A DNA stretch of 64,000 nt, taken from Clostridium gasigenes. Its GTDB lineage: Bacteria; Bacillota; Clostridia; Clostridiales; Clostridiaceae. Location of the stretch: positions 1 through 64,000 of the forward strand of contig NZ_FNJM01000010.1 of the NCBI RefSeq assembly GCF_900104115.1. Reading direction: 5' to 3'. The notes beneath the pieces were generated by a model. The model saw nothing but the letters and a program-made list of their open reading frames with translations. It searched no databases and was not told the DNA's origin. A program made the translations under genes and the position numbers. This document shows positions 60,701 through 64,000 of this stretch, piece after piece (positions within the stretch are counted from its first letter, which is position 1; every line of letters starts with the position of its first letter).

Positions 60701-60901
60701 TTTAGTAATAACTTCACTATAATTGGTATAATATTAAATTTATTTATAAAAACAGATTTAGAAGATGTTAATATAGTAGCAATAAAAAGTGATATGGAAC
60801 AAATTTTAATTAATTTAATAGATAATGCAATTAAATATACAAAAGAAGATGTTATAGAAATTAATTTAAGCAAAGTAAAAGATAGAATTATATTTATGTA
60901 A
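60701..60901 (+). pseudogene. Histidine kinase remnant
   Basis: An open stretch of about 67 codons ending TAA 60899-60901 encodes the N-box of a histidine kinase: SDMEQILINLIDNAIKYTKE (from about 60788), preceded by a DLEDVNIVAIK strand as in intact kinases. There is no start codon with an SD site, no H-box, and no G1/G2 ATP-binding boxes after it. It is a decayed fragment of a sensor kinase unrelated in position to the intact one at 24028. Confidence 0.75.
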
Positions 60902-61102
60902 TGAAATTGAAAAAAATGATTTTATATTAACTTATGAGATTTTACAAGCGGAGATAGTTTTTGATCTAATTATTATAATTTAATATAAAACTTCAAATTG
61001 TAATAATTACACTATTTAAATTAAATAATACATTATGACAAAGACGATTCTTTATAAGTGTCTTAATGGATTTAATTATGAATATAAAAGAGAGGATTAT
61101 GA
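60902..61102. other. Gap between two gene remnants
   Basis: About 200 very AT-rich bases with no supported ORF, hairpin or promoter; probably decayed DNA of the kinase/lipoprotein locus. Confidence 0.4.
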
Positions 61103-61251
61103 ATGAAAGGTAAGTTATAAAAATATTTTTTATAACAACGATGTTATTTGTATTTTTAACTGGATGTAGTAGTAAATAGCTAACATAAGTAAAGAAAGAA
61201 GAAATAAATAAAATTGAAGTAAAGAAGAAAGAAGTAAAGAGACTACGATAA
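61103..61251 (+). pseudogene. Small lipoprotein gene remnant
   Basis: ATG 61103 follows GAGAGG. Removing TA from TTATAAAA restores a lipoprotein signal peptide, MKGKLKIFFITTMLF then VFLTGCSSK with the lipobox LTGC. The next codons are TAG (61177-61179) and TAA (61186-61188), both one change from CAG/CAA, within a Lys/Glu-rich frame (VKKEEINKIEVKKKEVKR). One frameshift and two nonsense codons show a dead gene. Confidence 0.7.
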
Positions 61252-61269
61252 ATATCGCAGTCCCTTTAC
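61234..61269. terminator. Hairpin between convergent units
   Basis: 17-bp arms (61234-61250, 61253-61269) with a two-base loop and two wobble pairs. It overlaps the end of the lipoprotein remnant and ends 9 bases before the convergent amidase-like gene. Confidence 0.8.
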
Positions 61270-61277
61270 TTATATAT

Positions 61278-62435
61278 TTAATAATGTGTATGAACTAAAT
61301 GGAAGGTTATATTTTCATTACTCCAACCTAAATCATAAGGAACAAGCAACCTATCTGTGTTATGACAAGTTACTAAAGGATAACCTTTAGAATCTAATCC
61401 AGTTACAGTTGAAATATGAATAATACGACCTTTTCTTTCATAAGCTACAAAATCTCCAGGACGCATATTATAGGCTGCTTTATAAACTTGTTGGTAGCTA
61501 CCTTTTGCTATACAAGATCCTCTGCCACTTCCTACCATGTAACTTTTAAATCCTTGTGCATTAAGCCAAGCTTTTGTTCCGTTTTTTCCTGCATAATTCC
61601 AAGTTCCATTTTTCTTAAAGCCACCACCTTCGTGAAGTATTTGGGAAGCAAAGTTTGCACAGTCTCCTCCATCTGGGTTATGGTTTTTATATTTTGAAGA
61701 ATTATATTTAAACATAAACTCTTCATTTTTAGAAGCACCACAATATGTATTAGCATAATCAATAGCTTTTTGCACTTTTTCACTAGGCGTATACTCGGGA
61801 GCTTCTTTAGCCAAAATATATTTTTTCACTTCTTCTGTTTTAATATTATTTAAATTAAGAGAATCCGCAAAGGGGTCAGTGTACCATTCTTTTGTAATAA
61901 TATATCTATCTTCAGTTTTTTTTAGATTTAGATAATGATTAGTTCCAAGCCTAAAAGTATTTATTACTTCTGGTGAATCAGTATAATAATAGTTGAATTC
62001 AGTAATTACATCACAAATTACTCCGAATAATCCTGGTTCTTTTTCTTTAACTTTTCGTACCTTTACAATAGAATCTAAATCTTTAAATACAACAGCCTGT
62101 TTACCAGACCAGTTAATAAGATATTGGGCTTTTTTAACTTCACTTTCATAAGCATATCGGCTTACTTTAACATTTAAATCATAAAAATCTTTTAATTCTT
62201 CACAATCTCCAGAAACAACTGAAACATTCCTTTTAATAAATAAATCCTTAATTAAACAGTCGAACTCAGATTTGAGGGCATCGCTTGTAGGTGAAGTATC
62301 ATTTAAGGTTGAAGCTGCTTCCTCTGGTAATGCACAGGGTTCATCAGCAAAAGCTAAAGTGTTTCCAAGTGGGTCTAAAATTAAAATGATTATCATAAAA
62401 ACTATGAATTTCTTTATGTTATTCTTCACATTCAA
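61278..62435 (-). CDS. Secreted amidase-domain (Amidase_6) protein
   Basis: A 385-residue protein with a signal peptide (hydrophobic core about residues 10-29). The C-terminal 160 residues are an amidase_6 (putative CHAP-like) domain: VQKAIDYANTYC, then GGDCANFASQILHEGG with the nucleophile Cys259, a WNYAGKNGTKAW segment, and IIHISTVTG with His340. The N-terminal 200 residues resemble the usual lead region of such proteins (SRYAYESEVKKAQYLI, ITEFNYYYTD). Likely a cell-wall or peptide amidase. AAGGAG precedes the ATG on the minus strand. Confidence 0.88.
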   Translation of the reverse strand: MNVKNNIKKFIVFMIIILILDPLGNTLAFADEPCALPEEAASTLNDTSPTSDALKSEFDCLIKDLFIKRNVSVVSGDCEELKDFYDLNVKVSRYAYESEVKKAQYLINWSGKQAVVFKDLDSIVKVRKVKEKEPGLFGVICDVITEFNYYYTDSPEVINTFRLGTNHYLNLKKTEDRYIITKEWYTDPFADSLNLNNIKTEEVKKYILAKEAPEYTPSEKVQKAIDYANTYCGASKNEEFMFKYNSSKYKNHNPDGGDCANFASQILHEGGGFKKNGTWNYAGKNGTKAWLNAQGFKSYMVGSGRGSCIAKGSYQQVYKAAYNMRPGDFVAYERKGRIIHISTVTGLDSKGYPLVTCHNTDRLLVPYDLGWSNENITFHLVHTHY

Positions 62436-62665
62436 ATCTCCTTTATGGTAGCTTTTTAAAAATACTAAATAAAGATTACATCTTTAATAATTTTGGCTAG
62501 TTCATCAACATTCTTTTTAGATAAGTTTAGTTTGTACAAAATACTATTATTTTATATATATTTATTTTTTTATTTTGTAATGAAAATATCAGTTATTTAA
62601 TAATTAGCACATAGCTATGCTAATTCATATTATAAATTGGATAATAATAATTAATGGAGCGTAAT

Positions 62666-63640
62666 ATGTCTATAAAAAAATTAGAATATTTATATAATAA
62701 TTCAAAAGAAATTAAATTTGATAATAAAGATAAAATAGTATTTATTTCAGATGTTCATAGAGGTGACGGAACATTTTTTGATGCATTACTCTCAAATAGA
62801 AATATTTATAAAACAGCTTTAGGATATTATTTTAGGCAAGGATTTACTTATGTTGAAGTTGGAGATGGCGATGAACTTTGGAAAAATAAGAATTTTAAAG
62901 ATATTGCATATGCCTATGAAAATGTCTTTAAAATATTAAATAAATTTAAAGACAAAAATAGACTTTATATAATATATGGAAATCATGATATAATAAAGAA
63001 AAGAGAAAGTTTTTATAGCAGTCAATATAGGTCTTTAAGAAAATGTGGATCAGCTTATGGGGAAAATTTTTTGAAATTTATTAAAGATATAGAATTTTAT
63101 GAAGCATTAACATTTAAATATGAAGAAGTTTCAGAAAAATTTCTAGTTACCCATGGTAATCAAGGAGATTTTATGAACTCTACTGGATGGATGGTTAATA
63201 GATTTTTAGTTAGATATGTGTGGAAGTTTTTAAATGGCATAGCGGGATTTAAAGATCCCACAAGCCTTGCAAAGAGTAACACTAAAGGTAATAAAATTGA
63301 TAGACAGCTTAAGGGATGGGCAAAAAGTAACAGCAAAATGTTATTGTGTGGACACACTCATAATAGTAGGTTCCCAAAGAAAAATGAGCCACCATATTTT
63401 AATGATGGATGTTGTGTGTTGCCAGATTCTATGACATCTATAGAAATAGAAAATGGAGAAATTAGTTTAATAAAGTGGAGTGTAGAAGCACAAGATACAG
63501 GAATTCTTTGGGTTAGAAGAAAAGTTATTGGTGGACCTGAAAAAATTGATGATTATCTTTTATGGGTAAGAAATGAAAGATATAGAATGGAAGATGAAGT
63601 TAGAAATAAAATGCAAAATAAAACAAAGGAAGGAAGATAA
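62666..63640 (+). CDS. Metallophosphoesterase
   Basis: A 324-residue calcineurin-like phosphoesterase. ATG 62666 has TGGAG 6 bases upstream; ATG 62654 overlaps it. Metal motifs: FISDVHRGDG (about residues 26-35), VEVGDGDELW (about 62-71), YGNHD (about 103-107), VTHGNQGD (about 160-167) and CGHTHNSRF (about 229-237). The GDxDE variant of motif II (usually GDxxD) is intact for metal binding. Substrate unknown. It lies 2 bases before the dipeptidase gene and is probably co-transcribed. Confidence 0.9.
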   Translation: MSIKKLEYLYNNSKEIKFDNKDKIVFISDVHRGDGTFFDALLSNRNIYKTALGYYFRQGFTYVEVGDGDELWKNKNFKDIAYAYENVFKILNKFKDKNRLYIIYGNHDIIKKRESFYSSQYRSLRKCGSAYGENFLKFIKDIEFYEALTFKYEEVSEKFLVTHGNQGDFMNSTGWMVNRFLVRYVWKFLNGIAGFKDPTSLAKSNTKGNKIDRQLKGWAKSNSKMLLCGHTHNSRFPKKNEPPYFNDGCCVLPDSMTSIEIENGEISLIKWSVEAQDTGILWVRRKVIGGPEKIDDYLLWVRNERYRMEDEVRNKMQNKTKEGR

Positions 63641-63642
63641 TT

Positions 63643-64000
63643 ATGAACTCAATAGATTTACATTGTGATACAGCTCTTAGATTATTTCATGAGAATTTTA
63701 AATTAGAAAAAAGTATTTGTAAGGTAGATATAGAGAAATTAAAAAAATCAAAAGCATTAGCGCAGGTTTTTGCAACATTTATAGAATTAGATTGTGTAGA
63801 TAATCCTTATAGTGAATTCAAAAGAATTTTTAGTAATCTTATTGCTGAAATAGAAGTTAACTCAAAGGATATAGTTATAGTTAGAAATTTAGACCAATTA
63901 GATAAAGCTAATGATAATGGGAAAATAGGAGCTTTTTTATCAATTGAAGAAGGTGAAGTTCTTGAAGGGAAAATTGAGAGAGTTAAGGAAATGTATGACC
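63643..64000 (+). CDS. Membrane dipeptidase (peptidase M19), partial at window end
   Basis: The frame is open from ATG 63643 to the window edge (119 codons seen). It begins MNSIDLHCDTALRLFHE: the HxD metal motif at residues 7-9 is the M19 renal dipeptidase signature, followed by KALAQVFATFIEL and the ligand region GAFLSIEEGEVLEG, where family members have the second-metal Glu. AGGAAG precedes the ATG. The remaining, larger part lies outside the window. Confidence 0.88.
   Translation, partial: MNSIDLHCDTALRLFHENFKLEKSICKVDIEKLKKSKALAQVFATFIELDCVDNPYSEFKRIFSNLIAEIEVNSKDIVIVRNLDQLDKANDNGKIGAFLSIEEGEVLEGKIERVKEMYD

Overview
The window is AT-rich, tightly packed bacterial DNA with strong Shine-Dalgarno (SD) sites, TTG and GTG starts, and Firmicute gene orders. 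It reads as a Clostridium sensu stricto chromosome. This rests on gene content and order (rplT; ruvA-ruvB-queA-tgt-yajC-TIGR04086-secD-secF-DHH-apt-relA-MBL-hemZ-hisS-aspS) and on typical clostridial families. No 16S rRNA, tRNA, CRISPR array or intact insertion sequence was seen.

Layout. Positions 1-3800: the end of an infC-rpmI-rplT type operon, then a PadR regulator, a DUF2812 membrane protein and a NatAB-like ABC exporter. Positions 3900-13250: an accessory stretch of exporters, acetyltransferases (GNATs), a hydrolase and a CAAX-protease-like protein. Several of these genes are broken: an MFS transporter has a nonsense codon and a frameshift, and an ABC ATPase has two in-frame TAA codons. 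A 90-bp element occurs twice, in front of two neighbouring genes. Positions 13300-18400: small membrane/zinc-ribbon and HMA-like proteins, then an amino-acid ABC transporter operon behind a T-box leader whose specifier reads as TGC (cysteine), then a NUDIX hydrolase. Positions 18600-30130: mostly single genes (BFD-like ferredoxin, SPASM radical SAM protein, HAD phosphatase, ArAE family, DUF1002, MsrB, a hybrid sensor kinase, a P-loop/transglutaminase fusion, DegV).

Positions 30200-46500 are the conserved housekeeping core: Holliday junction resolution, queuosine tRNA modification, SecDF translocation, purine salvage, (p)ppGpp metabolism, HemZ, and histidyl- and aspartyl-tRNA synthetases. The RecJ-like DHH protein between secF and apt has lost most catalytic motifs. 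Positions 46600-64000 hold a PHP hydrolase, a long RecQ with two HRDC domains, a pentapeptide-repeat/channel-like protein, a CsoR-type repressor, a split ThrE exporter, glyA, a GntR-ABC (YtrA-like) operon with a clear palindromic operator, exoA, truA, mscL, two cell-wall amidase-type enzymes, remnants of a histidine kinase and a lipoprotein gene, a metallophosphoesterase and the start of an M19 dipeptidase.

The most notable items are the P-loop NTPase/transglutaminase fusion at 26319, the Cys T-box transporter operon, the duplicated 90-bp leader element in the decaying exporter region, the motif-less RecJ-like protein, a small gene that appears to start at AUU, and a family of dispersed intergenic palindromes. 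Functions come from motif recognition by eye; no database search was possible.
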